DNA of 64,000 bases from Camellia lanceoleosa. Taxonomy: Eukaryota > Streptophyta > Magnoliopsida > Ericales > Theaceae. Location: the NCBI GenBank assembly GCA_025200525.1, contig CM045758.1, positions 162,065,040-162,129,039 on the forward strand. The letters run 5' to 3'. Shown here piece by piece: positions 15,301 to 24,309 of this stretch (position 1 is the stretch's first letter; every line of letters begins with the position of its first letter). The notes under the pieces are model-generated. The model searched no databases. It had not been told where the DNA came from and was given only the letters and a program-made list of their open reading frames with translations. A program made the translations under genes and the position numbers.

Positions 15301-18300
15301 TCCCAAACCCACATGGAGACTCCAGACACTCCTTTGGATGCCTAAAGCCCGCCCTTGAGTTGCCCAAGGTTACTCACTTGAAGCCCAGTTTAAACGAGGA
15401 GATAAGTAGGTAGCACACTTTGCCCCCTTATATATGATTGTTAAGCATTTAGCTCTCTGGCAGAAGGAAACATCAATGGGTATGTTTGGTTTGAGTTTGG
15501 GAGATGAGTTTTAAAGATAAAAAGTACGAAAAGTTGTTTGGTTTGGTTTTTTTCAAAAGATGTTTTAGGAAATTATTTTGAGAGAGTTTTGGAAAAAGTG
15601 ATTGATTTGATGTGTTTGAGAAAGAGATTTGTTTGGAAAACTTGTAAACCAAACAAGTTTTGAAAAATTTTTTTGGAAAAATTTGTTTGATTTGATTACT
15701 TTTGAAAACTTATTTGTAGAGAATTTTTTCTAAAAATTTTTGAGAAACACAAACCAAACAAGGCCAATATGTCCGAGAAATCATAATGATTTTTCATAAA
15801 TTTCACAAATTGAGAAAAATCACAAAACTTGGTCTGGAAAACACTTCCCCCAAGACCTCTTTATAATAAAAATTTCAGCCCAAAACTCCTTCATTTGAAT
15901 GCCCAAACAATGTGCCAAAATTGTGCACTATTGGCTGCTGCTACTGGCTGCTGGCTGTTGGCTGTTGGGCTGCAGCCTTGTTGCTTGCTGCTGCTGCTGG
16001 TAGCTAGCGCTAGCTGTTGGCATGGGTTACGGCCTTGCTACTGCTGGTTGCTGGTGGCCCGCATGCCTTGGGCTGCTTGGAGCTAATGGTGGTGTTTGTT
16101 TGGGCTTTTTTGAGCCAACTTATAACTTCTAGCTTTGGAAAAATTATTTTGGATTGTTTGGTTAAATTTATTTCAAACAACTTCTGATTTTAACAACTTA
16201 TTTTAACTCAAAAAAACTGATTCTGAGAAGCTGATCATCCCTTGCTTCTGATTATTAACTTCTGCTATAGATATGTTAATTTATGATTATACTCTTAGAT
16301 TAAAAAATAAAAAAAGGCCCAAATAGACTATAAATTATTATTATTTTTTTTTTTTTATAAGAAATGTAGACAAGTAGTGAATAACAAAAAAATAAAAGTT
16401 AATTGAAAAAACTACTTCACAGTTTATTTAACAAACACTACTCAACAACTTAAATCTATAATCCAACAGTTACACCAAACAAATTAACAACTTCTGATTA
16501 AAGTTATAACCTATAATCTATTAAGTTATAATCTATAATATGTTTTAACAGTTACACCAAACGAGACCAATGTCGGGCCACATTGAGGCACTTCCAATGG
16601 CCACTCTTGAGCACTCAAATGGCCACACCACCACGAGCTAAACGTCACAAAGTTGGCCTTACAAAGCAACTTGTGACACAAGGCCAAGGGGTTCTAGATC
16701 ATCAAATGCACCTCAACTGATAGATGAGGAAGAGGCAGATTCAGAGGAGACAAAAGAGGAAGATGTAAAAGGATACAAATCCAATGATGAAGAAGAAAAT
16801 TATGAGTTGCGTGTTGTTGATATTGAGAATGATGATTGTTAGATCCTCATCGGATAAATGGGAGCAAAGACTTGATGTTTTGTTGGTTTAATTTGTTGAT
16901 GCTTTGAAATACATGCTTAACTTGAAATATTGTTGTTAGTTGACATTTATATGCCTCATATTAAATTATATTATTTCAACCTGCCATGGTGCGCCTTACT
17001 TCGATAAAGCCCGCACCTAACCTTGCGCCTTGAGCCTAAGGCCCCAGGAGACCTTGGCGCCTTTTAATAACACTGGGCAAACCCCTTCATGTAGAAGACA
17101 ACAAAACCTATTCCTCTAAGTGTAAAGTTGTTTAGAAGTTAGGAAGTATGAACATACATGATACATGTATGTACATGCTTGTTTGTGAAACTAAAGCACT
17201 AAACAATAAGTAACAACAATAATAAAAACCTTGTAGCAGATAAAGGAAAGCACATTAATGGTGAACCACTAGCATCATTGTTCATTTTACCTCATCAAGT
17301 ATCATATAATCCCATGTGATGTCGTCCTCACTTCTCTCATCATGAAAGTAATAGTCCCCACGTAAAGATTTTGCATTATTCCGCACAATATCGTAAGTAG
17401 TGAGAAGAACACCTTTGTCCTGTAAGGGAAACAAATTTTGCAAACATAAAATTTTGATAACATTTGATTAATAAAAGAATGATCTTACCAAAAAAATAAA
17501 AGAACAAAGGCTATTCAAATCTACATTACTGCTTTTTCCTAGAATTAAGTTCAAAAAAGAAGCTCCTAGTAAACACGATACACGCATGACATACTGTTAG
17601 AAAAAGAATTCCAATTTCTATGGATCTTTGTTGAACTTTGAAATCATGCTCAAGTCCAATAATGTTTTGGTTTGAACTTCCAAGAATCAATTGCACTGCT
17701 ATTGTTACAAAGTTTAATTCGAAATTAAAGCATCAAACCATTATCCATAGTTAGCATCTTCCTTGCCCATAAATATTTTTATTAGGTAATATTGTTTTTT
17801 TATGAGGTAATAGTTGCCCATACATATTACATTTCCAGAGCATAGTACAATAACATTCTTTTGAAATGTTCTGACTGCTCACATAGTTTTGCAGCTAGGA
17901 TAAAAAGCACATGCCATGCAAATCAAAAACAAAAAAACTAAAGAAAAATTCTCTTCTTTTTTTTTTTTTTTGTTTCTATTCCACTAAAAAGCAGTAGTAG
18001 ACATGAGATCAAACCTGAAGTATATATTGGAGTTCATATTGCCGTGCTTTTACACAAGTCCCAAAATATCTGCACAGAAGGATGGCCAAGTGATAAATTT
18101 TGGCTATCTTGCTTCATATAACAAAAGTATGTATTTCAAAGATATAAGTCAAACAGCCTCACTCTCTTGTCTTCTCAGAGAGCCCTACAACTGATAATTC
18201 TTTTATCCAATGAGGTAATAGTGTCTTGGGGGCAACAACCAATGCCCTCTTTATCAAACATGAATGAAACAGCCCAGCTAGAAACCCACAGATCTACAAT

Positions 18301-20160
18301 AAGGAAAATTAAAAAGCAATCATCATTCATCTAAAAATCATGGTGGAAAGCATAACTCAGTAGCATGAATTTTCATTTCTTTTACCTGCATTGTTTTACC
18401 TAAGCCCATATCATCACCCAAGATGCCACCCTTACCCTGACAATGAAGAGACCACAACCACTTCATGCCATCTCGTTGATGAGGATACAGCATTTTTGCA
18501 ATTTTACCAGGTAATAAGTATGTTGAGTTTGGACCCTTATAAGTAATGGAATCCTCATCCCCATAAACAGCATCATCATTGTAATTATCCAGTGCAACAA
18601 CCTTATCAGAATCATCAAATCCGTCTTGAAACTTACCACTTCGCCTCTCTGCTTCTTTGACCAATTTTTTGCCACTTAGAATCACACAGTCATCGTCGTC
18701 TTCATCGTGTCGTTCAAACTTGGCAGCAAAAGTTTGCCCCAAGGGCAAAGGTTTCACACCCATCTTTTTAGTTACATATTTCTCCTGTCCTTTACCAGCA
18801 TTCTTAGGTCTGCTAACCCTGCCTACGAAATTATCAATCTCTGACTCAATTTCATCCTCATGCTTATCTACCCTGCTTTCAATTCCACCCCCAAATGTAG
18901 ATTGATTCGTTGCATCCGACGAGGAATCAGATAGATCAGATGTGAGTGAAAAGGAAGAAGCGGCACTAGCATATTCAGGCAATTCATCTTTCTTTGCTTG
19001 ATTATAAACTTCATCTTTAACAGAAGCCAAAGACTCCCCCCTCAAATCAACCATTTTGGGGGCACGTTTCTTCTCAATTGAGAGAAACTCGAGCCTGGAG
19101 TTTAAGTCATTTAGAATATCCCTAATTTCATTCCCACCACCAGTGTCCCTCTCAACTGCATTTCTCAACGGAAGTGGTGAATCAAAATCAGCAAGCCCAG
19201 AAAATGCCGGGTCATCACTTGCAGCTCTGGTCTTGCCATCATCATGATTATCATCTTTGGATGAAACTTTGCAGAGCCGACGCCTTCCTTCCATCTTAAC
19301 TTTCAATGGCTTCTTTTCTTCTTTAGTTCACCCATCAATTAATTTACGTAAGAATCCAAAACATAAAAGCACACAAAGAATCTAGAGAGAGGGGAGAGAG
19401 ATTACCAAGATGAGTATTGAAATTAGTCGTTCCAGCAATCACTGGCACATCAAACGAACCTGTGCTCACTTCGCCATCAATATGATCTCGGGATAAAACT
19501 TTGCCATTGATATTGACCCTAGATGGCTTTTCTTCCACTGCAATTAGTTCAACCACTAATTCATCTAAGAAACCAAAAATCAAACAGAACACAGACAAAC
19601 AAGAGAGAGAGACCGGGTGAATGAGAATCGAAGTCAGTAATTCCAGAAAAGTTGGGTTCTGGTTCATCAATCGCAGTAAAGTTCTCACAGTCATCATCTT
19701 CCTCGTTCACTTCAAACTCGAACTCCGATGACTTGATTTCAACTGTAAATCGATCCATATAAGAAACCAAAACTAACACAAATACCAAAAGAGAGAATCT
19801 ACAGAGCCAAAGCGTATACAGAGAGAAAGGAATACGAATACCAGGAGAAGGAGAATCAAAATCAACAATCCCGGAGAATCGAGGAACATCGTCGTATGAA
19901 TCCAGCTTCACCTTCCATCGCTCATATTCCTCTGCACAACAATCAAACCCCAATATAGATGCAAATCAGTCACATACATATATATATATATATATATATC
20001 TATATAGAGAGAGAGAGAGAGAGTAGAGAGAGAGAAGGGTACGAGGTGGGGAGGAAGGGGGTTTGGAATGGGGACGAGATTGGGAAGAGGAGAGGTCAAG
20101 GAGGAGACGATTGTGGCGCTGGTTCAAGCTGAGTGGCTGATTCATCTTCTTCTCCGCCAT
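378..20160 (-). CDS. CHR24: SNF2-family chromatin-remodelling ATPase, CHR24/ERCC6-like, copy A (exons 1-17, 3' end outside window)
   Basis: Predicted nuclear DNA-dependent ATPase that moves along DNA and remodels chromatin (SNF2 family, ERCC6-like group). Exons by GT-AG junctions and continuous frame: 20160-20043, 19931-19842, 19742-19614, 19537-19406, 19320-18386, 18293-18163, 18069-18015, 17419-17291, 6981-6874, 6724-6669, 6588-6498, 3749-3612, 3518-3441, 2435-2229, 2143-2072, 664-584, 496-378; together about 889 codons with no stop. The start is the ATG at 20160 ([14 protein letters not shown]). An acidic, disordered N-terminus of about 400 residues is followed by [12 protein letters not shown], Walker [10 protein letters not shown] (residues about 458-466), motif II DE|GH across the exon 8/9 junction, [42 protein letters not shown], and motif [15 protein letters not shown] (about 867-880). 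Copy B exons 18-24 supply the expected remainder, giving about 1145 residues, close to my recollection of Arabidopsis CHR24. Exon edges are inferred from homology memory and splice consensus, not transcripts. Confidence 0.9.
4829..5843. mobile_element. hAT-type non-autonomous element, present only in copy A
   Basis: A 1015-bp insertion in CHR24 intron 11 flanked by the 8-bp target duplication CTCAAGAG (4821-4828 and 5844-5851). The empty site with a single CTCAAGAG is at 50804-50811 in copy B. Ends are imperfect inverted repeats: CTTAGTTACACGAAGCGG on the left and CTTAGTAGCAGGAATCG read inward from the right. Inside are six or so GCGGGA units (4842-4880), an AT-rich core (4920-5460) and a GA-rich arm with a repeat of about 21 bp around CGAAGACGATCGCGATAGTG (5557-5605). 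There is no transposase. The short ORFs here are not supported as genes. The 8-bp duplication indicates the hAT superfamily. Confidence 0.88.
5982..6164. mobile_element. MITE, PIF/Harbinger-like, shared by both copies (copy A)
   Basis: Flanked by TAA (5979-5981 and 6165-6167), with ends containing TGTTTGGCATG and CCAAACAACCCC. It shares the internal stretch from ATCCTATTTAGGTCAC through CACCTCTC to CCAACCCATATTTCA with the element at 9406-9569, so the two belong to one family. The copy B counterpart is 50941-51106. Confidence 0.6.
9406..9569. mobile_element. MITE, PIF/Harbinger-like, only in copy A
   Basis: 164-bp insertion with target duplication TTA (9403-9405, 9570-9572). Ends are GGCCTTGTTTGGCATG and CCCAAACCACCCC. 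The empty site, TTTTAATAGG, is at about 55633 in copy B. It lies in the former intron of the hAT transposase. Confidence 0.85.
10181..12524. repeat. Left LTR of the nested element (copy A)
   Basis: 2344 bp, TG...CA ends. It matches 14486-16678 from ACAAATCGAGTGG to its end, and carries a hAT-type insertion (10496-11342) absent from the right LTR. The first 93 bp (10181-10273) have no match next to the right LTR, so that LTR is truncated or rearranged at its inner edge. Confidence 0.8.
10496..11342. mobile_element. hAT-type non-autonomous element inside the left LTR (copy A)
   Basis: 847 bp with the 8-bp target duplication CTAGCCAC (10488-10495, 11343-11350) and inverted repeats CTATGAAGCATGGACA / CTATAAAGCATGGACA. 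Subterminal ACACGGACACGG repeats, an AT-rich core with a TA run (about 10811-10832) and a GA-rich arm. No transposase. Counterpart at 56577-57483. Confidence 0.88.
12525..14485. other. Internal region of the LTR element: degenerate GCCCTCTGGC array
   Basis: No coding sequence recognised. Between about 12580 and 13730 the DNA is built from short degenerate units such as AAGCTCCTCTGA and TGCCCTCTGGCAA spaced 20-60 bp. GCC(C/T)TCTGGC alone recurs more than fifteen times. From about 13880 to 14485 the sequence is complex and non-repetitive. Confidence 0.6.
15478..15765. mobile_element. MITE in the right LTR, only in copy A
   Basis: 288 bp with terminal inverted repeats GGGTATGTTTGGTTTG and GGCCTTGTTTGGTTTG (read inward), flanked by AAT (15475-15477, 15766-15768). 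The empty site CATCAATATGTCCGAG is at about 61644 in copy B and also in both left LTRs. Confidence 0.8.
16088..16568. mobile_element. MITE in the right LTR, both copies (copy A)
   Basis: 481 bp interrupting the LTR sequence GGGCCAATGTCGGG. Flanked by AAT (16085-16087, 16569-16571). Ends are GGTGGTGTTTGTTTGGG and ACACCAAACGAGACC. Contains several ACTTCTGATT/TAACTTATAACT motifs in both orientations. Absent from the left LTR. Confidence 0.7.
18386..20160 (-). other. CHR24: N-terminal exons 1-5 of CHR24 copy A with a repeated exon module
   Basis: Exons 2, 3, 4 and the start of exon 5 look like duplications of one module. Exon 2 ends [12 protein letters not shown], exon 3 ends [12 protein letters not shown], exon 4 ends [12 protein letters not shown], and exon 5 contains [12 protein letters not shown]. 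Exons 2, 4 and 5 also begin with EEY, EEK or EEK followed by a basic stretch. Exons 2-4 are 90, 129 and 132 bp and all introns there are phase 1, so whole exons could be copied without shifting frame. Intron 1 holds a TA run (19979-20000) and a GA run (20005-20030). Exon 5 (935 bp) carries the acidic linker and ends directly after Walker A. Confidence 0.75.
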
Positions 20161-20338
20161 TGATGCAGAGAGTTTCTGCAAAACCTATGAAAATGGAATA
20201 GAGGTTTATTGATCAATGGTTTGCTTCGAACATGGAGCTATAAGGGCTTTTTTTCCCGCTTTTATATCTGATTTGAATTTTAAGTCAGACAGACATTTGC
20301 CATCTCCGGGAGTTCTGAGTAAAAATTTAGGGAATTTA
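20161..20338 (-). promoter_or_regulatory. 5' flank of CHR24 copy A
   Basis: The 178 bp between the predicted ATG and the MITE at 20339. It must hold the 5' UTR and core promoter, but no clear TATA box or other element can be assigned. The upstream context of the ATG is GCATCA-ATG-G, acceptable for plants. Confidence 0.4.
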
Positions 20339-20621
20339 GAGCATCTCCGAGGCTTATTCAAAATTTTCACCAAATTTGAGACAAAAAGTATCAATTTTAT
20401 TAAATTTGTTAACAGATGTTCCAACGATTTACCAAATTTTCAAATTTGTCCCGGGACAACCGGGTGGTCGACCGGCCGGTTGACCGGTTTGCCCAAATAT
20501 TTTTTTTTTTTTTTTTTTTTGAATTTTTTGAACCTTTTTTTTTTAACTTTTTGAACTTTTTAGATTAAATGGAGTGCATTAGGTTAGCTAAAAATTTTTT
20601 TTTTTTTTTGAATTCTGAATT
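20339..20621. mobile_element. MITE truncated by the assembly gap
   Basis: Starts after TTA (20336-20338) with GAGCATCTCCGAGGC, followed by TTATTCAAAATTTTCACC. It contains the palindromic GGTCGACCGGCCGGTTGACC block (about 20466-20485) that also occurs in the complete element at 33786-34233, then long T runs. The right end is lost in the Ns. The T runs may be why assembly stopped here. Confidence 0.65.
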
Positions 20622-20721
20622 NNNNNNNNNNNNNNNNNNNNNNNNNNNNNNNNNNNNNNNNNNNNNNNNNNNNNNNNNNNNNNNNNNNNNNNNNNNNNNN
20701 NNNNNNNNNNNNNNNNNNNNN
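20622..20721. other. Assembly gap, exactly 100 N
   Basis: 100 ambiguous bases, a conventional placeholder for a scaffold join of unknown size. Order and distance of the flanking contigs are therefore not proven by sequence. Confidence 0.99.
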
Positions 20722-23400
20722 CGACAAGTGTCTTCTATTTTAAAGTCCGACAAGCATTCGAATGGAGCACCGAATCCGAAGAGGCATTTCAACAACTAAA
20801 GCAGTGCATGGCCAACCATCCCCTCATCTCTCAAGCGCTGTCAAGAAAAACCCTCTTCCTCTACTTAGGCCTCGTTTGGGAAGCGACCGGGTTAACCAAA
20901 AAGCCAAAAAGTTACTAAAAAGCCAAAAAGCCAACAACTTTCATATCAAAAAAGTCAAAGATTTACAGCACTTTTCTCGATTACTTTTTGTACATCTTTT
21001 AAATAAAAGCCAAAAAGTCATCTCAAATATACTAGTTTTTTGTACATCACATTTTGGCCAAAAAGTTAAAAGGATTACTAAAAAGCATGTTCCCTGACGA
21101 GGCCTATATAGTTGTGTCATAACATACTGCGATTAGTCTTTAGCCCTCATCCAAAGGAGAAGACAACAGTGACTAGTCTGGCGTCCTAGTCTACTACATT
21201 TGCACCACACTCTCGGGGAGGGGCAAAAGCAAGGGAACATACCCTACTACGGTAGAAAAAATGGCCATCGCCTTGGTTAGCAACCTCGAAACCCAGCCTC
21301 CGGCCTTATTTCCAAGCTCACTCCATAGTGGTTCTCCAGCGACTAGGCTCACGAAAAAAGGTCAAATGCAATAACGAGAATCATCGAGGAAGACTTATGC
21401 AATGGTCCCGTCGAGCTAAGTCAATTTGAAATCTCTTCACAGGCCTCTAACTTAGCGATCAAAAGGCGGTACATCCGACAATTTTTATCTTGGGGTTCTT
21501 AATCTCATTACGAGCATACCTCGCCCACCCGTACACTTCACCGCGCAGTCACAGGAAGACCTCGCACTTTCGTAGACCTTTAGTGTTGATGGTTCATTCA
21601 TAAAGAAAGGTAATAAAGCCGGTCTAATCCTCACTGCTTCACCCTAGAGAACAGTACTTCAAAGATGTGCCCTTCGTTTCCTATTACGACACAAGTAATA
21701 ATGAGGTCGAGTATGAGGCCTTGATAGCGAGGTCTTTGACTAAGCTTGGAGACATTGGTGTAAGCTTTCATATTCAAGTATTCAAGTTGATTCCCCGATT
21801 GATTATCCGGACCGAGATTCTTTAGGGAGTTCGACACAAAGAGAGCGATGCAAGCATATCACGAGGGACATTGCCCTTCCTTTTGTCCGCTTCTTCAATA
21901 CTTTCTAGATCGGACACATCCTAGGTCGAAAAACTCCAAGGCGAGATGAAATGGCTCAATGTAGCCTTGGCCGACAAATACCAAACTTCAACCATGGATC
22001 CCAAGCATTGAATACAATACCCATCGGCGAAAACTTCACCAATCCACGCAGGATGTCCACACTTCCTCGAGCTTGAACCTATTCCATGGGCTCAAGACAT
22101 CATTCCATTTTTTGACCGCGAGGAGTTACCAGACGATAAACACCCGAGGCCACTAAAGTCAAAGCTTTGGTCATCTAATTACATCTTTATCGTACCTACT
22201 ATACAAGCGAAGGATTCTCATGTGCAAGCATATTCTCGGGTGTACCAGATCTTGCTCAGCGACACTCATGTGATGAGAGAAAGCCCACAAAAGACATTTA
22301 ATGGTAATCATTTGGATGGAAGATCTCTAGCCATAAAAACTTTTGCATCGGCTACTTTTGGCCCGAGCTCGATCAAGATGCTAGTGAATTTGTGGCTTTT
22401 AAGTGTGATAAATGCCAACGCTTTTGCACAACATCTCCCTACGCTTCCACCATGAGCCCGATTACACTCGGCCAGTCCCTACCCTTTACGCTAGGGTGGG
22501 GCATCAACTTAGTCGACCTTTTGCCCACTAGTAGGGGCCAAACCAAGATTTGATGTGGGACTTGCCATTGACTACTTCACCAAATAGGTGGAAGTAGAAC
22601 CCTTACTACAATTATTGAGTGAAACACTACCAAGTTCATCTAGCAATTGATCGTGCCGTATTTGGAATCCCCCCAAGCCATTGTTTGGGACAATGGCAAA
22701 CAATTCTACAATGCCAAGTTCAGGGAAATTTTGTGAAAGAGCTCAACATTAGACCATATTTCTCTTCCCGAGCCATCCCACGAAGCTGATGAGGCGAGTC
22801 AAAGTCACCAATCGCTCCCTACGAAGATCAACAAGACTAAGTTGGAAGCCGTAAAGAACTACTGGGTTGAGAAATTACCGAATGTACTCTGGGCTTGTCC
22901 GGACTGACAGTTCGAACCCCTCTGGAGAGACCTCTTTTCACCTAACATATGGCGCCTGAGGCAGTCATCCCGATGGAAATCGGTCTCACCGAGCCCTCGG
23001 GTTTTACATCCGATCCGTATCCAAACTTCCTCGGCAACTTGAAAGAGTTCGTCGAGCAATGGACTTGGACTCCTAATTGAAGAGCTTCTTAAGAGGCAAC
23101 TCTCTTTTGTTAGACGGGCATCATGTCAGGCCAAAAAATGAGAACACATTATAACATGCAAAGTCCGAGCCTCGAGAGTTCACCGGCTGAGAGATCTACG
23201 TTTCTTGCGCCAAGCAACCCTTGCCACTATAAAATCTAACCCGAAGGCAAGCTGAAAGCGACCCAAATGGGAAGGACCTTATGTTGTCAAGGCCAAACCA
23301 TAAGGTACTTACTGTCTCCAAGATTTGGAAGATAGGAGACTTCCTCCATCCATGGAATGCTTAGAACACTTGAAGCAGTTATTTCGGTAAGAAATGATGC
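20722..23400 (+). pseudogene. Ty3/gypsy pol remnant (RNase H, integrase, pol tail)
   Basis: Degraded polyprotein of a plant Ty3/gypsy retrotransposon, probably the Tat lineage. Visible in broken frames: EWSTESEEAFQQLKQCM (20762-20812, end of reverse transcriptase/RNase H), YVDGS-like VDGSFIKKG (about 21588), NNEVEYEALIA (about 21700, RNase H), integrase core IDYFTK*VEVEPL (about 22567) and PQAIVWDNGKQF (about 22675, the DNG motif), then GTYCLQDLEDRRLPPSMECLEHLKQLF (23302-23390, in two parts at the pol C-terminus). Many stops and frameshifts; the 5' part is lost at the gap. A MITE interrupts the RNase H (20868-21104). Confidence 0.8.
20868..21104. mobile_element. MITE inside the gypsy RNase H remnant
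   Basis: 237 bp with ends GGCCTCGTTTGGGAA and, read inward from the right, GGCCTCGTCAGGGAA. Rich in AAAAAGCCAAAAAG. Left flank is TTA and right flank TATA, so the target duplication has decayed or is ambiguous. It interrupts the ...LFLYL / IVVS coding stretch. Confidence 0.65.
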
Positions 23401-23569
23401 GTCTCTGTTTTGTGTCATTCAATTGTTGTATATTCTCTTTTCCCGATTTGAACACTTGTTCATTTTGCCCTCTTCCATAATATTAAAGTGTAATTTTATA
23501 ATCAACAGTTGTGCCTTAATGACAACAATTTCACATCTCCATTATCGTATTTACACTTCAATGACAAGT

Positions 23570-24000
23570 TTTAGACTAAGTCTCAACCAGGCCGAGCATA
23601 AAGAGCTCACCAGACAGAAAGTGTTGTTAAGCTAAGCCTCGACCGAGCCTCCAAGCCTCGGCTAGATCAGGCATGAAGAGTCAGCCAGACCGACCCTTCC
23701 AAGCCTCGGCAGATTGAGCATGAAGAGCTCAAAGCGATTAAGCCAAGGTTTGCCTCGGCCCTAAGCCTTTGGCCTCAACAGGCCCGGTGAGCATAAAGAG
23801 CTCGGCCAGTGAAGTTAAGCCAAGCCTCGGCTGATCGACCCTCAAAGTCTTAGCTAGATTGAGCATGAAAAGCTCGGCAGACCGAGTTAAGCTAGCTTTC
23901 CACTCCGGCGTGCCTCTAAGTCTTAGCCAACCGAGCATCTGAGCTCGGCCTAGTCTAAGTGAGCCCTCCAAGTCTCAAGCGCAGCACCAAACTGAGAAAC
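23570..24000. repeat. Degenerate tandem repeat, GAGCATAAAGAGCTCGGC units
   Basis: About eight imperfect units of 40-60 bp built from AAGCCTCGGC, GAGCATGAAGAGCTC and CAGACCGAGTTAAGC. It lies between the gypsy pol tail and the antisense ORF, a position typical of the 3' untranslated region of Tat elements. Confidence 0.6.
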
Positions 24001-24300
24001 ACCTACCAAACTGAAAGGTGAAAGCAAAAAGCGGGTTATCATAGCACCACTATTTAGTTAAATCTCAGTTCATTCTTATCCCAGGTCATTTTTACCATTC
24101 ATTCAAGTTAGATTACTTGTCCAATTTTACCATTCATACACTTTATTAACAATTTTACTATTCAAAAAAAAAACAAAAATGTAAACAAAAATCGAAAACA
24201 TAATCGCACCTTTATTTATTAACAAATTTATACCATTATACACTTTATTACTGAAATTACATTCACTTCATTACAAAAAACAAAACAATATTAAAAAAAA
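24001..24300. other. AT-rich spacer of the gypsy remnant
   Basis: A/C-rich sequence with repeated CATTCAT...CACTTTATTA motifs (24100-24260) and A runs. No gene seen. Confidence 0.4.
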
Positions 24301-24309
24301 AAAAGCAGA

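Larger units (their letters stand above)
10181..16678. mobile_element. Non-autonomous LTR retrotransposon nested in the hAT (copy A)
   Basis: Starts TGTCATGGG and ends CTTGTGACA, flanked by the 5-bp target duplication CAAGG (10176-10180, 16679-16683). Removing it rejoins the hAT C-terminal coding sequence. Two long direct repeats (10181-12524 and about 14486-16678) surround an internal region of about 1.96 kb without gag or pol signal, which fits a large retrotransposon derivative. No standard primer-binding site is visible next to either repeat. A minus-strand stretch TGGTGCCAGGATC at about 13877-13889 is weakly reminiscent of a tRNA-Met site. Confidence 0.85.
14486..16678. repeat. Right LTR of the nested element (copy A)
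   Basis: About 2.19 kb matching the left LTR. It contains two inserted MITEs (15478-15765 and 16088-16568). Divergence from the left LTR is visibly greater than between the same LTR in copies A and B, so the insertion is older than the duplication. Confidence 0.8.
8467..16842 (+). pseudogene. hAT transposase remnant (copy A)
   Basis: Fragments of a plant hAT transposase. The start is [11 protein letters not shown] at 8467. After a long pyrimidine-rich stretch comes [11 protein letters not shown] (about 8861-8895), where a 12-bp deletion removes the second cysteine of the BED zinc finger. [17 protein letters not shown] follows. A larger deletion near 8961 then joins directly to [23 protein letters not shown] sequence. 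The DUF659 part (9050-9300) has an in-frame TAG at [24 protein letters not shown] starts at 9588 after the old intron. The C-terminal [10 protein letters not shown] (about 10090-10120) follows AKSFDDE with the hAT dimerisation domain deleted. The last exon end, [19 protein letters not shown] to the stop at 16840, lies beyond the LTR element. It cannot encode an active enzyme. Confidence 0.85.
8225..17075 (+). mobile_element. hAT transposon in CHR24 intron 8 (copy A), disrupted
   Basis: Perfect terminal inverted repeats CAGTGTTATTAAAAG on the left and CTTTTAATAACACTG on the right, with the 8-bp target duplication GGCAAACC at 8217-8224 and 17076-17083, the hallmark of hAT. About 2.3 kb is original hAT sequence; the rest is a nested LTR element (10181-16678) and a MITE (9406-9569). 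It lies antisense to CHR24 and enlarges intron 8 to about 10.3 kb. It is defective: the dimerisation domain is missing and the transposase frame is broken. Confidence 0.93.
1..18072 (+). repeat. Left unit of a large direct duplication
   Basis: Matches 45947-64000 base for base with scattered substitutions and indels. Position 1 aligns with 45947 and 18072 with 64000, so both window edges lie inside the duplicated block and its true ends are not visible. The block contains CHR24 introns and exons 7-17 and the whole nested transposon. Private insertions here are 4829-5843, 9406-9569 and 15478-15765. Confidence 0.95.

Noticed and set aside
20162..20181. Upstream extension of CHR24 (QKLSAS before MAEKK)
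   Set aside because: It would need a non-ATG start; the first ATG in good context is at 20160.
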